Notes: generated by a model from the sequence alone, not told the origin. A DNA stretch of 64,000 bases from Vibrio penaeicida (GCF_002933855.1 NZ_BFAQ01000021.1:62001-126000); one strand, 5' to 3'. Shown: positions 25,328-34,797, numbered from the stretch's first letter. Program-made: numbers and translations.

Positions 25328-26917
25328 CTAAATGGCGCTTTTTAATTGGTGCTGTTTTGTCCAATAGACAATGTTCTCTATTGTTTGTGCTCGACCATTG
25401 ATAAACCCTTGTACGTAGTCACAATTCGCTGTATCAAGCAGAGCCATTAGCTCTGTTTCTTCTACGCCTTCAGCAATCACCGTGCAATTCAGCCCATGCG
25501 CCAACGAAATTGAAGATCGGACAATAGCATGATCAGAATCGCTCCTGTGCATTCCCGACACAAAGGAGCGGTCAATTTTAATTTGGTCGATCGGTAGTTC
25601 TCTAAGCAAAGTCAGTGAAGAATAACCTGTACCGAAGTCATCTAAACTGATCTTGAACCCAATCTCCCTCAATGCGTCTAATACTTGTTTAGTATTGTTC
25701 AAGTCTTTAAGCATATTGCTTTCTGTTACTTCTAAAACAAGCCGACTTGGGTTGATTTGATCGCTATCTACCAATTGTTTGAGATTATTAAACAGTGCGC
25801 GACTATTTAAGTCTTTAGCCGACAGGTTTAAGTGAATACTGGCGTCGATGCCTGATTCATTAAAGATTTGCATATCAAGTATGACTTGATTAACGACCCA
25901 ATCTGTAATGTCACGAATAATATGTGACTGTTCTGCTATTGGAATGAATTTTTCGGGTGATATGAACGTTCCGTCTGGCTGGGGCCACCGAATTAGCGCT
26001 TCATAACCATAGAGAGAATTATACCTAGTGTTAACAATAGGTTGGTAGTGAAGCTCAAATTCTTGATTGTGGAGTGCGGACGTTAATTGGCTGGATATGG
26101 CAAGTTGTTCTTTGGCTTGATCCGCTAGGTGACTTGAGTAGAAATATAAACCACAACCTGAACGCTTTGCTTCATACATCGCGACATCTGCCTGTTTGAG
26201 GATCTGATCTTTCTCTGTGCTGTATTCGGGGTAAATGCTGACGCCAGTACTGATGGAGGTAATGATACTGTATTCGCCAAGATTGAATGGATGGCTCAAT
26301 TCTTCTGATATCTCGTAGTAAAGCTCTTCAATAGGCTTTCGACCTCCAGTTCGCAATATTATGACGAATTCATCTCCCCCAATTCGAGAAAAAAAAGCCT
26401 GTTTAGGCAACACCATACTTAGTCTTTGGCTGATTTGTTGGAGTAGCATATCCCCAAATTGGTGACCCATAGCATCATTCACGTATTTAAAATTGTTTAC
26501 ATCGAATAACAAGACAGAAAATGGTGTTCTGCGCTCGATACGTTTGTCGAGCTGACGCATACAAAACTGGCGATTGGGTAGCTTAGTTAACGAATCGTGA
26601 AGCGCGTTGTAGCGCTCCAGTTGAGCTATATCATCAATCTGGTTGATGCTTTTTTGACTGTAGCTGACGACCAAAGCAACGAATAAGCTTCCCCCGAACA
26701 AGATTGTCGCCATACCTAATTCGATATAGCTAACGGAACGTATGCTGAGTAAATAAAGAAGAAATAATGTGTAGCCGAGTGTGAATGCAACAATGAGCGT
26801 TAACAATATCTGCCAACCCAGCTCATGTGTTTTCTGGCAAATTTGGATAGCAGGCTTGAGCCCAAAACCCAAAAATACAATCCCCAGAAAAACGAGCAAG
26901 TCGGCAAATAGAATCAC
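25328..26917 (-). CDS. Membrane-bound GGDEF-EAL protein
   Basis: A 529-aa protein for cyclic di-GMP turnover. Residues about 1-85 hold two or three membrane helices with little periplasmic sensor. The GGDEF domain is intact (SRIGGDEFVIIL, about 150-157 of the domain order), preceded by HDSLTKLPNRQF. The EAL domain has YEALIRW, LNLSAKDL, EVTES, DDFGTGYSSL, IKIDRSF and EGVE, all as in active phosphodiesterases. Both activities look possible. The GTG start has AAGGA upstream. Net activity cannot be read from sequence. Confidence 0.88.
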   Translation of the reverse strand: MILFADLLVFLGIVFLGFGLKPAIQICQKTHELGWQILLTLIVAFTLGYTLFLLYLLSIRSVSYIELGMATILFGGSLFVALVVSYSQKSINQIDDIAQLERYNALHDSLTKLPNRQFCMRQLDKRIERRTPFSVLLFDVNNFKYVNDAMGHQFGDMLLQQISQRLSMVLPKQAFFSRIGGDEFVIILRTGGRKPIEELYYEISEELSHPFNLGEYSIITSISTGVSIYPEYSTEKDQILKQADVAMYEAKRSGCGLYFYSSHLADQAKEQLAISSQLTSALHNQEFELHYQPIVNTRYNSLYGYEALIRWPQPDGTFISPEKFIPIAEQSHIIRDITDWVVNQVILDMQIFNESGIDASIHLNLSAKDLNSRALFNNLKQLVDSDQINPSRLVLEVTESNMLKDLNNTKQVLDALREIGFKISLDDFGTGYSSLTLLRELPIDQIKIDRSFVSGMHRSDSDHAIVRSSISLAHGLNCTVIAEGVEETELMALLDTANCDYVQGFINGRAQTIENIVYWTKQHQLKSAI

Positions 26918-27329
26918 ATTTAATCCTTAACAATGGCTGCGCGAGTAGGCTGTGCGCATAAGCTGTAGATGCATGAGAAGTCCGCTTCTTACATCTATTA
27001 CAGATAAAGTATAGACAACGATCCAAACATATTTCGTAAAATGGTCAGCTTGGTAGGCTCGTCAGTTTAAGAATTCAACGCGCTTAGCACTTATAGCGTT
27101 TCAATCTTAATAGAGTAGATGTTTTTATATGGATTCAGATGCTTATTGGTGGTTTTAATTTTTCTGCACGAAGTAAATGCTTTGCTGCGCTAGATCAACA
27201 AAACTCTTATTCGCATAACTTGTTAATTAAAATAAAGTTGAAAGATTCAAAAATCATTGAATAATGGATTTATCTTCGATGAAAGCATATCGCTTCAGAA
27301 AATTAGCTAAAAACAGGATTCATAACCTT
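26918..27329. other. Intergenic stretch upstream of ackA
   Basis: Divergent promoter region between the GGDEF-EAL gene and ackA. AT-rich; no ORF with a ribosome-binding site and no hairpin of note. The reading frame of ackA is open upstream of its ATG, from 27264, but this stretch is not homologous to acetate kinase. Confidence 0.4.
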
Positions 27330-28523
27330 ATGTCTCATTCCTTTGTTCTGGTTATAAACTCAGGTAGTTCTTCTCTCAAATTTGCTGTTATTGATTCGGA
27401 AACGGGCAGTGCCGTTGTCAGCGGTTTAGGTGAGTGTTTTGGATTGCCTGATGCGGTAATCAGCTGGAAACACGATGGTAATAAGTTTGAAGAGAAGATT
27501 GATGCACTTGAAAATCATCACCACCATGCAATTAATCGAATTGTTGGTTTAGTAGAAGAATACAAGCTAACAGAAAACATTGTGGCTGTAGGTCATCGAA
27601 TTGTTCACGGTGGTGAACGGTTTACTCAAACGGTTCGAATTGATGGAGATGTCTTACAAGAAATTGAGAGCCTTGCGGATCTTGCACCACTGCATAACCC
27701 AGCAGGCGCGATCGGAATTCGTGCTGCAATATCTGCCTTTCCCGCTTTGCCTCAATTCGCCGTATTTGATACGGCCTTCCATCAGACCATGCCTCAAAAA
27801 GCGTTTACCGGAGCTATCTCTAACGAATTGTATAAAGAATATGGTATTCGTCGATATGGATTTCACGGTACAAGCCATTACTTTGTTAGCCGTGAAGCAG
27901 CAAAAATGCTCGACAAACCAGTAAATGAATCCAGCTTCATTTCGGTTCACTTAGGCAATGGTGCATCAGTGTGTGCCATCAGCAACGGAGAATCTGTTGA
28001 TACTTCAATGGGCTTCACGCCGTTAGCCGGGCTAATGATGGGAACACGATCTGGCGATTTAGATCCTGGCATCATTGAATTTCTGATGAAGAAAGGTTGG
28101 AGCCAAGAAAAGGTGTTTGAAACCTTGAACAAAAAATCGGGTTTCCTCGGTGTTTCAGGGCTTACATCCGATGCTCGTGGCATTCTAGACGCAATGAATG
28201 AAGGGCATGAGGGCGCAAAGCTTGCATTTGAAGTATTTACATACCGCGTTGCAAAATACATCGGCTCCTACTTAATTCCACTAGGGCACCTTGATGCCAT
28301 TATTTTCACAGGGGGTATTGGCGAAAACTCATTACCGATCCGCAGTGAGATTTTGAAAAACCTCAAGCTTCTAGGTTTTGTGGAAGATAAAAAAGGTAAT
28401 GAAGCTGCAAGATTTGGTGCGTCTGGCGTGATTGCTCGATCAGATATATTGAATGCAGTTGCGATGGTTATCCCAACCAACGAAGAATTCGTGATTGCTC
28501 AACAGTCGGTAGAACTTCTGTAA
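27330..28523 (+). CDS. ackA: Acetate kinase (stand-alone copy)
   Basis: A 397-aa cytosolic enzyme that interconverts acetate plus ATP and acetyl phosphate plus ADP. The ASKHA-fold motifs are present: NSGSSSLKFAV (start), GHRIVHGGE, the DTAFH/HGTSH signatures, GNGASVCAI, and TGGIGENS. The ATG at 27330 gives the normal MSHSFVLVINSGSSS N-terminus; the frame is open further upstream. There is no phosphotransacetylase gene beside it, unlike the usual ackA-pta operon, so this is probably the second acetate kinase known from vibrio small chromosomes. Its last ~50 bp recur downstream (see repeats). Confidence 0.93.
   Translation: MSHSFVLVINSGSSSLKFAVIDSETGSAVVSGLGECFGLPDAVISWKHDGNKFEEKIDALENHHHHAINRIVGLVEEYKLTENIVAVGHRIVHGGERFTQTVRIDGDVLQEIESLADLAPLHNPAGAIGIRAAISAFPALPQFAVFDTAFHQTMPQKAFTGAISNELYKEYGIRRYGFHGTSHYFVSREAAKMLDKPVNESSFISVHLGNGASVCAISNGESVDTSMGFTPLAGLMMGTRSGDLDPGIIEFLMKKGWSQEKVFETLNKKSGFLGVSGLTSDARGILDAMNEGHEGAKLAFEVFTYRVAKYIGSYLIPLGHLDAIIFTGGIGENSLPIRSEILKNLKLLGFVEDKKGNEAARFGASGVIARSDILNAVAMVIPTNEEFVIAQQSVELL
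28473..28523 (+). repeat. ackA 3' end, copy 1 (functional)
   Basis: Codes PTNEEFVIAQQSVELL and stop at the end of ackA. It matches two downstream copies (34903-34956 and 43355-43405) and a weaker relic (35183-35218). Confidence 0.8.
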
Positions 28524-28547
28524 TTTAGCGCTAAAATTAACTGTCCA

Positions 28548-28575
28548 AAAGCTCCGTTCTCTGGAGCTTTTTTTG
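28548..28575 (+). terminator. Intrinsic terminator of ackA
   Basis: Stem AAAGCTCC / GGAGCTTT, loop GTTCTCT, followed by a run of T. Confidence 0.88.
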
Positions 28576-28997
28576 CTCCCTATCTTTGAAATTATTCGCG
28601 CTTTTCAGCTGACCTGTTCACAAGCCACTGTAACAAAAGTTATCTAATCAACTTGCTCTGCCTATGCTATTCAGTGATAGATATAAGCTACTAATTTATT
28701 TCTGCGTTCCTGTCACCTTATTTAAGGTTTCTCTCTTTAGCTCAAAGCCTTCATTTCAAATCGTTTAACTATTCTTATTGGAACTACCGTGTGTGTGCGA
28801 CATATTTTGTCGCATGCTGCGATAGGATTTAGTTAAGTATACAGGATAGCGTGTTATTTACACAGTATGATCGTTGTTGTATGATGTTCTGTATGTTGTG
28901 TCGCAGCATTTATTTAAGTGCTTAAGTACACGGAATTCCAGGAAATGAGTGAGCATTAGTTGCTAGTAAGCACCTAGATGTTCTAGAAGATAGAAGC
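28576..28997. other. Intergenic stretch upstream of the WYL pseudogene
   Basis: AT-rich DNA at the left side of the accessory block. No gene, integrase fragment or clear hairpin was recognised. Confidence 0.4.
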
Positions 28998-29986
28998 ATG
29001 ACTAAACGAGCAAGTACTCGTGAGTCTTTAGCATTAGCTTTCGAACTACTAAAGCGAATTCCTCGCTCTCGAAAAGTTACAGCTTCAGAATTACACGAAG
29101 AACTTAAACATGCAGGGATAACTAGAGATATCAGGACGATTCAACGCAACCTTGAAATGCTTTGTGAGCACTTCGAGATTGAGCGGGATGAGCGAACAAA
29201 ACCATATGGATATTCTTTAAAACAGAATATTGATGGCTTAGCTTTACCAACTTTAACGCCACAAGAATCATTGCTATTGGCACTTGCTGAAGACTACTTA
29301 AGCAATCTTCTACCTCAGAATCTAATGGCTTCTATGCAAAGCTTTTTTGGGGAAGCTAGATACAATTTGCATCCTGTATCAGGAAACTCAAAAGAACGGG
29401 CTTGGCTTAAGAAAGTACGATTCGTAGCTGATACCCAACCATTGTTCCCCCCCAAAATATAGATGAGAAGATATTTAGTATCATCAGCGAAGCTTTGTTC
29501 CACAATCGACTTTTGACGATCGAGTACAAAAACGCTAAGCGTAAAAATAATCGTGCATTGGTAATGCCTTTAGGGCTAGCACAACAGAGCAACCGTATCT
29601 ATCTAGTATGTCGTTTTGATGGCTTTGATAATGAGAGAAGTGTTGCGTTACACAGGGTTACGAAAGCAACAGCATCTACATTCAGTTTTGAGCGACCTAA
29701 GAACTTTTCTTTAGAACAGTATGATGCGGATGGACGTTTCGGCTTTGGAGAAGGAGTAAAAGGTATCCTTTCGTTTAAGGCTGATGAAAATGTAAGCTTT
29801 TATTTATCAGAGACTCCTCTTTCCAAAGATTAAACCATAGAAGCTAGAGATGAACAGCGTTATCTAATCAAAGCAACAGTTACAGATTCATTGTTACTTA
29901 AAAGATGGTTAATGGCATTCGGGAATAAAATTGACGATATTCATTTCAATGATGATGAATTAGATCTAACAAATTCAAATGTATAA
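28998..29986 (+). pseudogene. WYL-domain transcriptional regulator, frameshifted and with a nonsense codon
   Basis: The first part (28998-29462) has a winged helix-turn-helix (LHEELKHAGITRDIRTIQRNLEML) and the start of a WYL regulator. The frame ends at TAG just after a run of seven C at 29447-29453. The rest of the WYL domain (IEYKNAKRKNNRALVMPLGL, NRIYLVCRFDGF) continues in another frame; one extra C would rejoin them. A second break is an in-frame TAA at 29831-29833 (SKD then stop), after which TIEARDEQRYLIKATV and more reads to 29986. WYL proteins often repress neighbouring defence genes, so its loss could derepress the cassette downstream. A single lesion might be slippage; two make a pseudogene likely. 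Confidence 0.8.
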
Positions 29987-30011
29987 AATTTAATTACACT
30001 GGAGAGCAAAT

Positions 30012-31085
30012 ATGCCTTTACCACTTATTTTGGGTGCAGCAGCAGTTGCAGCAGCAGGCTTTGGAGCAAAAAAAGGATATGACGGCTACCAAGATAAAAC
30101 AGAAGCGAATGAGATTATAGAAAAAGCAAAATCGGATTATGAATCTACTAAATCTCACTTTGATGAAGCGAATGAAATTACGGAAGAGCATTTGACTAAC
30201 TTAGGTGAGTTACAGTTAAAAGTGGGTAGTGATTTCAAGAAGTTTCGAACGATTGCCCAAGAGCTATTAGATAAACTTGAGAAATCGAATGTGGGGGATA
30301 TTGCTGTTGATTTTCCTAAACACAAACTAGATCAGATTGATGGGTTAGCTTTTTCTACAACAGCTTACCTTGGTGAGTTGGCAAAAGGCGCTGTTGGTGG
30401 CGGTGCCGCAGCCTATGCTGTTTATGGGGGGGTGATGGCTCTTGCTGCTGCCTCAACTGGTACTCCAATTGCCGCTCTTTCTGGTGCTGCTGCTTATAAC
30501 GCAACAATGGCTGCTATCGGCGGTGGTGCTCTTAGCGCTGGTGGTATGGGTATGGCTGGTGGTGCAATGGTTCTTGGTGGTGTAGTTGCTGCGCCAATTA
30601 TTGCTATTGCAGGTTGGGCATTTGCTTCTCATGCAGAAGAAGCTTTGTCGGATGCTAAAGAGTCTCGTAGAGAAGTAGGACAAGCAATTGCGAAGATGCA
30701 AAAAGCTCAACACCAATTAGGGCAAACTCGTATATATGTTAAAAAACTGCATATCGAGATTGAACGTATTTATACAACTATTTTCCTTCCTTACTTTAAT
30801 GCTCTCAAAAAAATGGAGATAGTTATAAAGTCGGGCGAAAATCGAGAAGAAATTACTGACGAGTTAATTCAAATTATTGGTAATGGCTATCAAGTAGCGG
30901 CAATTCTAACGGATATCATTACGACACCACTCTTCAAACCAAAGATGGATAGCGATGGTAGAGTCGTAATGACTAAAGATAATGCGGTAGAGATCGAAGT
31001 GAATGCTGATGGTTTACAGGTTATTAATGCTAATCAAATTGACGCGAACTTAGCGACTTCAAACAAAGCCTCTCAGAAATATTAA
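30012..31085 (+). CDS. Glycine-zipper membrane protein with coiled coils
   Basis: A 357-aa protein, first intact gene of an accessory cassette. Residues 5-18 are a short hydrophobic Gly/Ala stretch, 30-95 are charged helices likely to coil, and 121-205 are a long Gly/Ala-rich hydrophobic hairpin (AVYGGVMALAAASTGTP, AAIGGGALSAGGMGMAGG, VVAAPIIAIAGWAF) resembling glycine-zipper membrane-inserting segments. Helices follow to 290 and a polar tail. No enzymatic motif is present. A pore or membrane-scaffold role is conceivable. GGAGAG precedes the ATG. The WYL pseudogene lies upstream and the HNH-like membrane protein gene downstream. Confidence 0.7.
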   Translation: MPLPLILGAAAVAAAGFGAKKGYDGYQDKTEANEIIEKAKSDYESTKSHFDEANEITEEHLTNLGELQLKVGSDFKKFRTIAQELLDKLEKSNVGDIAVDFPKHKLDQIDGLAFSTTAYLGELAKGAVGGGAAAYAVYGGVMALAAASTGTPIAALSGAAAYNATMAAIGGGALSAGGMGMAGGAMVLGGVVAAPIIAIAGWAFASHAEEALSDAKESRREVGQAIAKMQKAQHQLGQTRIYVKKLHIEIERIYTTIFLPYFNALKKMEIVIKSGENREEITDELIQIIGNGYQVAAILTDIITTPLFKPKMDSDGRVVMTKDNAVEIEVNADGLQVINANQIDANLATSNKASQKY

Positions 31086-31093
31086 TTCTACTT

Positions 31094-31114
31094 GGAGCTA
31101 GTTTTGCTAGCTCC
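31094..31114 (+). other. Intergenic hairpin inside the cassette
   Basis: Perfect eight-base stem GGAGCTAG / CTAGCTCC with loop TTTTG, directly after the first cassette gene. No T run follows, so it is more likely a processing or stability element than a full terminator. Confidence 0.5.
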
Positions 31115-31136
31115 GTATGCATCTGGCGATATAAAT

Positions 31137-32786
31137 ATGACTTCTCTAATACAGAAAGAATTTCAACTAACAGAAGAACTCCACAAAACGGTTGTTCAAA
31201 GTTTAGTTACATCATTTGGTTTAGATTTTCTGCTTTTTGAGGATAAGAAGGGTGGAGATGTAGCAACTATCCATAATGCTCAGGAGTATCAGAATAGGGA
31301 TAAAGATATTCACCTATCTGAGCAAGTAAAAAATGAATATCGAGATAGAGGCACATATGATTCTCATGCTTACCATAGCCATGCAAATTACAAAGTAAAA
31401 GGTAAAGCAGATAAGGTTGCTCAGAAAGAAGGTCAACTTCATGATGCGTATCGAAATCAAACAATGTCTCAAAGCGACAACAGACAGTTAGATCACGTTA
31501 TATCAGCAAGTGAAGTTCATAATGATGCAGGTAGAGTTCTTGCTGGTGTTGATGGCGTTGTTATCGCGAACAAAAATACTAACTTCCAATCAACTTTTGG
31601 CTATATCAACACATTGAAATCAAACCATTCAATGGATGTATTTTTGAATGAGAAGTTACCAGCCACTATTGATAAAAAGAAGCAAAGCATCCAGAAAAGT
31701 ACTGACGCACTAAAACTTCTGGAAAACCCTACAACACCAGAGCAAAAGCATAAAAAGCGAAAGCTAGAAGATAAAGTTCGCAAAGAACAAGAGCATTTAG
31801 AAGCACTAGAAAGCATCGACCCTACTGAGATGAAAAAAGCCGATGATAAGGCTAGAAAAGAATATGATGCTGAAATAAATAAGCAGTACTACACAAGCCG
31901 CAAGTTCCTAAAAAATACAGGTTACGATGCGGCTAAAAGTGGATTTAAAATGGGAGTTCGTCAAGCGTTAGGAACTGTATTTGCCGAAGTATGGTTTGAG
32001 CTAAAAGATGTTATTCCTGAGTTATTTAAAGATAAGAATGAATCGTTTACCATCGAAAAATTTCTTGAAAAACTAAAAGATATTGGCTTGTCTATTTGGA
32101 AAAGAATTAGGTCTAGATTTAAGGATATTTTTGAAGAGTTTAAGAATGGTATGTTAGCAGGTGTTCTATCAAGCTTGACAACAACTATTATGAATATCTT
32201 CTTTACCACTCAAAAGACTCTAGTGAAACTTGTAAGAGAAATGTGGAGTAGCCTTACCACAGTAGCCAAAATGATTTTCTTCAACCCTAAAAGGCTTTCT
32301 GCGGGAGAGCTTACTAAAGAAGTTATTCGAGTCCTATCTACAGGCGTGTCAGTTGCTCTTGGAGCGCTATTGAATCAACATCTTGCTAGTTTGTTGACTG
32401 TCCCACTAGGGTCAGAAATTGCTGCGTTTGTAAGTGCAATTGCTTCAGGGCTTATGACTCTCGGTTTTTCATATTTTTTAGATCATAGCGAAATGATGTC
32501 GAAGGTATGGAAGTACTTAGATTCTTTTAAAAGTGACGCTAAAAAGACACTTGAATACTTCCAAAATGTGAACGAGAAGCTTGATGTTTATCTTTTGGAG
32601 TTGGCTGCAATTGAGTTTAATTTAGATATCAATGAGCTAAGAATATTTGCAGATAATTTGATTATTGTTAATTGTGAAGTAGAAAAAGGCAACTTGTTGG
32701 CTCAAGAGGTGAAGCGAAGAAATATCGAACTACCATTTGAAGCAAGCAACATTAGAAGCACTCGTGATTGGCTAAACAGTTTATGA
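31137..32786 (+). CDS. HNH-like, membrane-associated protein of unknown function
   Basis: A protein of about 549 aa. Residues about 125-185 contain QLDHVISASEVHND, LAGVDG and later an N...N..H pattern (NTNFQ, INTLKSNHS), which resembles the DH...N...N/H layout of HNH nucleases, though degenerate. A charged coiled coil follows (about 190-275), then amphipathic and two clearly hydrophobic segments (GVLSSLTTTIMNIFF, and VALGALLNQHL to MTLGFSYFL). The ATG at 31137 is used; the TTG at 31092 lies in the hairpin. The stop overlaps the next gene by ATGA. It could be a membrane-tethered nuclease, but the catalytic set is not certain. Confidence 0.6.
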   Translation: MTSLIQKEFQLTEELHKTVVQSLVTSFGLDFLLFEDKKGGDVATIHNAQEYQNRDKDIHLSEQVKNEYRDRGTYDSHAYHSHANYKVKGKADKVAQKEGQLHDAYRNQTMSQSDNRQLDHVISASEVHNDAGRVLAGVDGVVIANKNTNFQSTFGYINTLKSNHSMDVFLNEKLPATIDKKKQSIQKSTDALKLLENPTTPEQKHKKRKLEDKVRKEQEHLEALESIDPTEMKKADDKARKEYDAEINKQYYTSRKFLKNTGYDAAKSGFKMGVRQALGTVFAEVWFELKDVIPELFKDKNESFTIEKFLEKLKDIGLSIWKRIRSRFKDIFEEFKNGMLAGVLSSLTTTIMNIFFTTQKTLVKLVREMWSSLTTVAKMIFFNPKRLSAGELTKEVIRVLSTGVSVALGALLNQHLASLLTVPLGSEIAAFVSAIASGLMTLGFSYFLDHSEMMSKVWKYLDSFKSDAKKTLEYFQNVNEKLDVYLLELAAIEFNLDINELRIFADNLIIVNCEVEKGNLLAQEVKRRNIELPFEASNIRSTRDWLNSL

Positions 32787-33049
32787 GCCTCAAACCTTTT
32801 CCTTGTAATCAATGCGGTAAGTGTTGTTCAAATGTCCATCTATCTGCACTAACTCAAATGTTAGATCGTGGGGACGGAGTCTGTCGGCATTTAAATGAAG
32901 ATATGCATTGTAGCATCTATGAAAAACGACCAGAAATATGTCAAATTGAGCTTCAGTATCGACTGAATTATTCAAAGCAGTATTCGTGGGATGAATTTAT
33001 CACCATCAACCTAGAAGTATGTGAGTCATTAGGAAAGAAGAATGTTTAG
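32783..33049 (+). CDS. YkgJ-type cysteine-cluster protein
   Basis: An 88-aa protein with the zinc- or iron-binding cysteine pattern of the YkgJ/CxxCxxCC family: CNQCGKCC (Cys8, 11, 14, 15), then Cys34, Cys43 and Cys53 in GVCRHL, MHCSIY and EICQ. The IYEKRPEICQ segment is typical. Family members are poorly understood; some are linked to protein modification. It starts within the stop of the HNH-like gene and overlaps the next gene by 8 bases, so it is translationally coupled on both sides. Confidence 0.8.
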   Translation: MSLKPFPCNQCGKCCSNVHLSALTQMLDRGDGVCRHLNEDMHCSIYEKRPEICQIELQYRLNYSKQYSWDEFITINLEVCESLGKKNV

Positions 33050-33512
33050 TAAAATAATGTCCATGTTCAGTACTGTGGACTTGAGCCATCGTGAACCAGG
33101 TGGTGAATCTTGGTTTTACAAAGTATCAGAGTCATGTGAATTTACTGAGTATGAATGCCGATCTGGTATGACATCTGTCACTGTTCATATTGAAAAAGGC
33201 TTTGATTATACCTTAATTAATAGGGAGGTTATCTTTGATAATCTGGAGCAGATAAGACATATGTCTGACCATGTAGATCTCTTTGATTTTTACGGTTATG
33301 AGTTTAGTTCATTTGTTAATGAATGGCTTATAGGGGCGTATGATTATTTGAAATCAGAGAGGTTCTTCATCATGGATGTTAATAAAGTGAAAAGCTCCAA
33401 CGATGTAAAATTACCCTACTTATTAGATGCGGCTTCTATTCTGTATAAATACTCATCTGTCGTAGCGTCTGAGCTATCTAATAAATCAGGGAGTCAGGCG
33501 GCTAATGTTTGA
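33042..33512 (+). CDS. Hypothetical protein of the accessory cassette
   Basis: A 156-aa acidic protein that I do not recognise. It has no membrane segment and no signal peptide, an Asp/Glu/Tyr-rich centre (HMSDHVDLFDFYGYEFS) and helices toward the C-terminus. It overlaps its neighbours by 8 bases on each side, which shows that it is part of the co-translated cassette. Confidence 0.6.
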   Translation: MFSKIMSMFSTVDLSHREPGGESWFYKVSESCEFTEYECRSGMTSVTVHIEKGFDYTLINREVIFDNLEQIRHMSDHVDLFDFYGYEFSSFVNEWLIGAYDYLKSERFFIMDVNKVKSSNDVKLPYLLDAASILYKYSSVVASELSNKSGSQAANV

Positions 33513-33807
33513 AAGCATAGATAGACATTTCGAAAGCGCCATAGAGTGCTTTGATGAATCGGCGAAAACTGCTAAAGAAGTGGCGGAAATAACTAAAACT
33601 ATTGACCTTGGCATTGATGAAGAAAAGCTAGCAGGGTTATTAGATTTAGTCGATCAGCGTATCAATAAAGTGGCTACTGATATTCGCAATGAAATGGCTG
33701 AAGAGCGAAAGCTAATCATCAAGCATGAAAAGAAATCTTTAATGATTAACATTGGTATTGCAATGATGGCTGTTGTGGCGTTTGTTTTTAATCGGATACT
33801 GGGCTGA
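33505..33807 (+). CDS. Small coiled-coil protein with C-terminal membrane anchor
   Basis: A 100-aa protein. Residues about 10-75 are continuous charged helix, likely a coiled coil, and residues about 79-97 (MINIGIAMMAVVAFVFNRI) are a single hydrophobic helix at the C-terminus, preceded by the basic KHEKKS. The topology resembles tail-anchored adaptor proteins. It overlaps the preceding gene by 8 bases. Confidence 0.65.
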   Translation: MFESIDRHFESAIECFDESAKTAKEVAEITKTIDLGIDEEKLAGLLDLVDQRINKVATDIRNEMAEERKLIIKHEKKSLMINIGIAMMAVVAFVFNRILG

Positions 33808-33903
33808 AAATGAAGTTTATCGCTATATTTGTATTTTTGTCTTTCTTTATGGTGTAATTAGTTTGGCTTTTAAAGCAAGAAAAATTTTGAAGGGTGATAA
33901 ATA

Positions 33904-34797
33904 ATGCTCAATAAATTTAAGGCATCTATGCCAGGATTTGATGTTAATTCACTATTAAAAAGTATCAAAGATTCTCTAACAGAAATGAAAACAGAAGATC
34001 TGGGAGGTAGAGATACACCGTCTTGTGAGATTGTTAAAGTTAGAGATGGAAAATTACCGTCAGTAGTTATCATTAATGGTTTTATGAGCGAAAATGGAGA
34101 ATGTTCAAAAGACTGGCTTGAAATTGTTGATGAGCTATATCCAGATAATCAGGTTGTTCGTGTTCAATGGAAAGCAGGCAATTTCAAAGACATGGTGTTT
34201 GATAAAGGAGTTGTTCCTAATGCTAAGATTGCTAGTGGCAGCAAGCTAGGGTTTGCTGCAACCTTAATGGCTAGAACAAACTTGATTGGTATGATAGCTA
34301 CGGCTGGTGGCTTTGTTGTTGATAAGGTTATTGGACACTGGAAAGTATCCTTTCATGAAACTCGTCATGTTGCTGTAAGTTTAACAAGTTACCTTGAAAG
34401 TGATGCTCAATTTGAAAACTGTATATTAATGGGGCATTCACTAGGTGGCCGCATTGTAAGGCACACCTTAAATGAATTAAGCATGGCAAATAGGGTATCT
34501 GTGGCTTATGTTTTGGCTGGTGCAGTATCAAGTGATGAAGAGCAATGGCAACCTATCTTGGAGAAACATAATCGTTTGAAGCTCATCAATTGTATGTCGA
34601 TGAAAGATTATGTCCTAAAAAGTGCTTATAAAGCAGGAACACTGTGGGATCATGAGCCTGCAGGTTTATCTTCAGTGATGGACTCTAATGAGAATACAGT
34701 GAATTTAGATGTGACCGAATATGCATCTGGGCATACTGGCTATAAACAGAGATTACTTGGTCAGTACTTGAAGCAGCAACTACAGCAACATAATTAA
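33904..34797 (+). CDS. DUF726-like alpha/beta hydrolase
   Basis: A 297-aa hydrolase. The nucleophile elbow is GHSLGGR with Ser179, the final His is probably His277 in ASGHTGYKQR, and the opening strand VVIINGFMSENGECSKDW forms the oxyanion region. This layout matches DUF726/TMCO4-type hydrolases, whose substrates are mostly unknown; lipids or esters are likely. There is a hydrophobic stretch around 115-140 (MIATAGGFVVDKVIGH region). AAGGGT lies 9 bases before the ATG. Last gene of the cassette, 96 bases after the coiled-coil gene, and the best candidate for its effector enzyme. Confidence 0.72.
   Translation: MLNKFKASMPGFDVNSLLKSIKDSLTEMKTEDLGGRDTPSCEIVKVRDGKLPSVVIINGFMSENGECSKDWLEIVDELYPDNQVVRVQWKAGNFKDMVFDKGVVPNAKIASGSKLGFAATLMARTNLIGMIATAGGFVVDKVIGHWKVSFHETRHVAVSLTSYLESDAQFENCILMGHSLGGRIVRHTLNELSMANRVSVAYVLAGAVSSDEEQWQPILEKHNRLKLINCMSMKDYVLKSAYKAGTLWDHEPAGLSSVMDSNENTVNLDVTEYASGHTGYKQRLLGQYLKQQLQQHN

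Noticed and set aside
33808..33903. Short hydrophobic open frames between the coiled-coil gene and the DUF726-like gene
   Set aside because: The 15-codon ORF from ATG is too short and the longer overlapping frame has only non-ATG starts and no ribosome-binding site.
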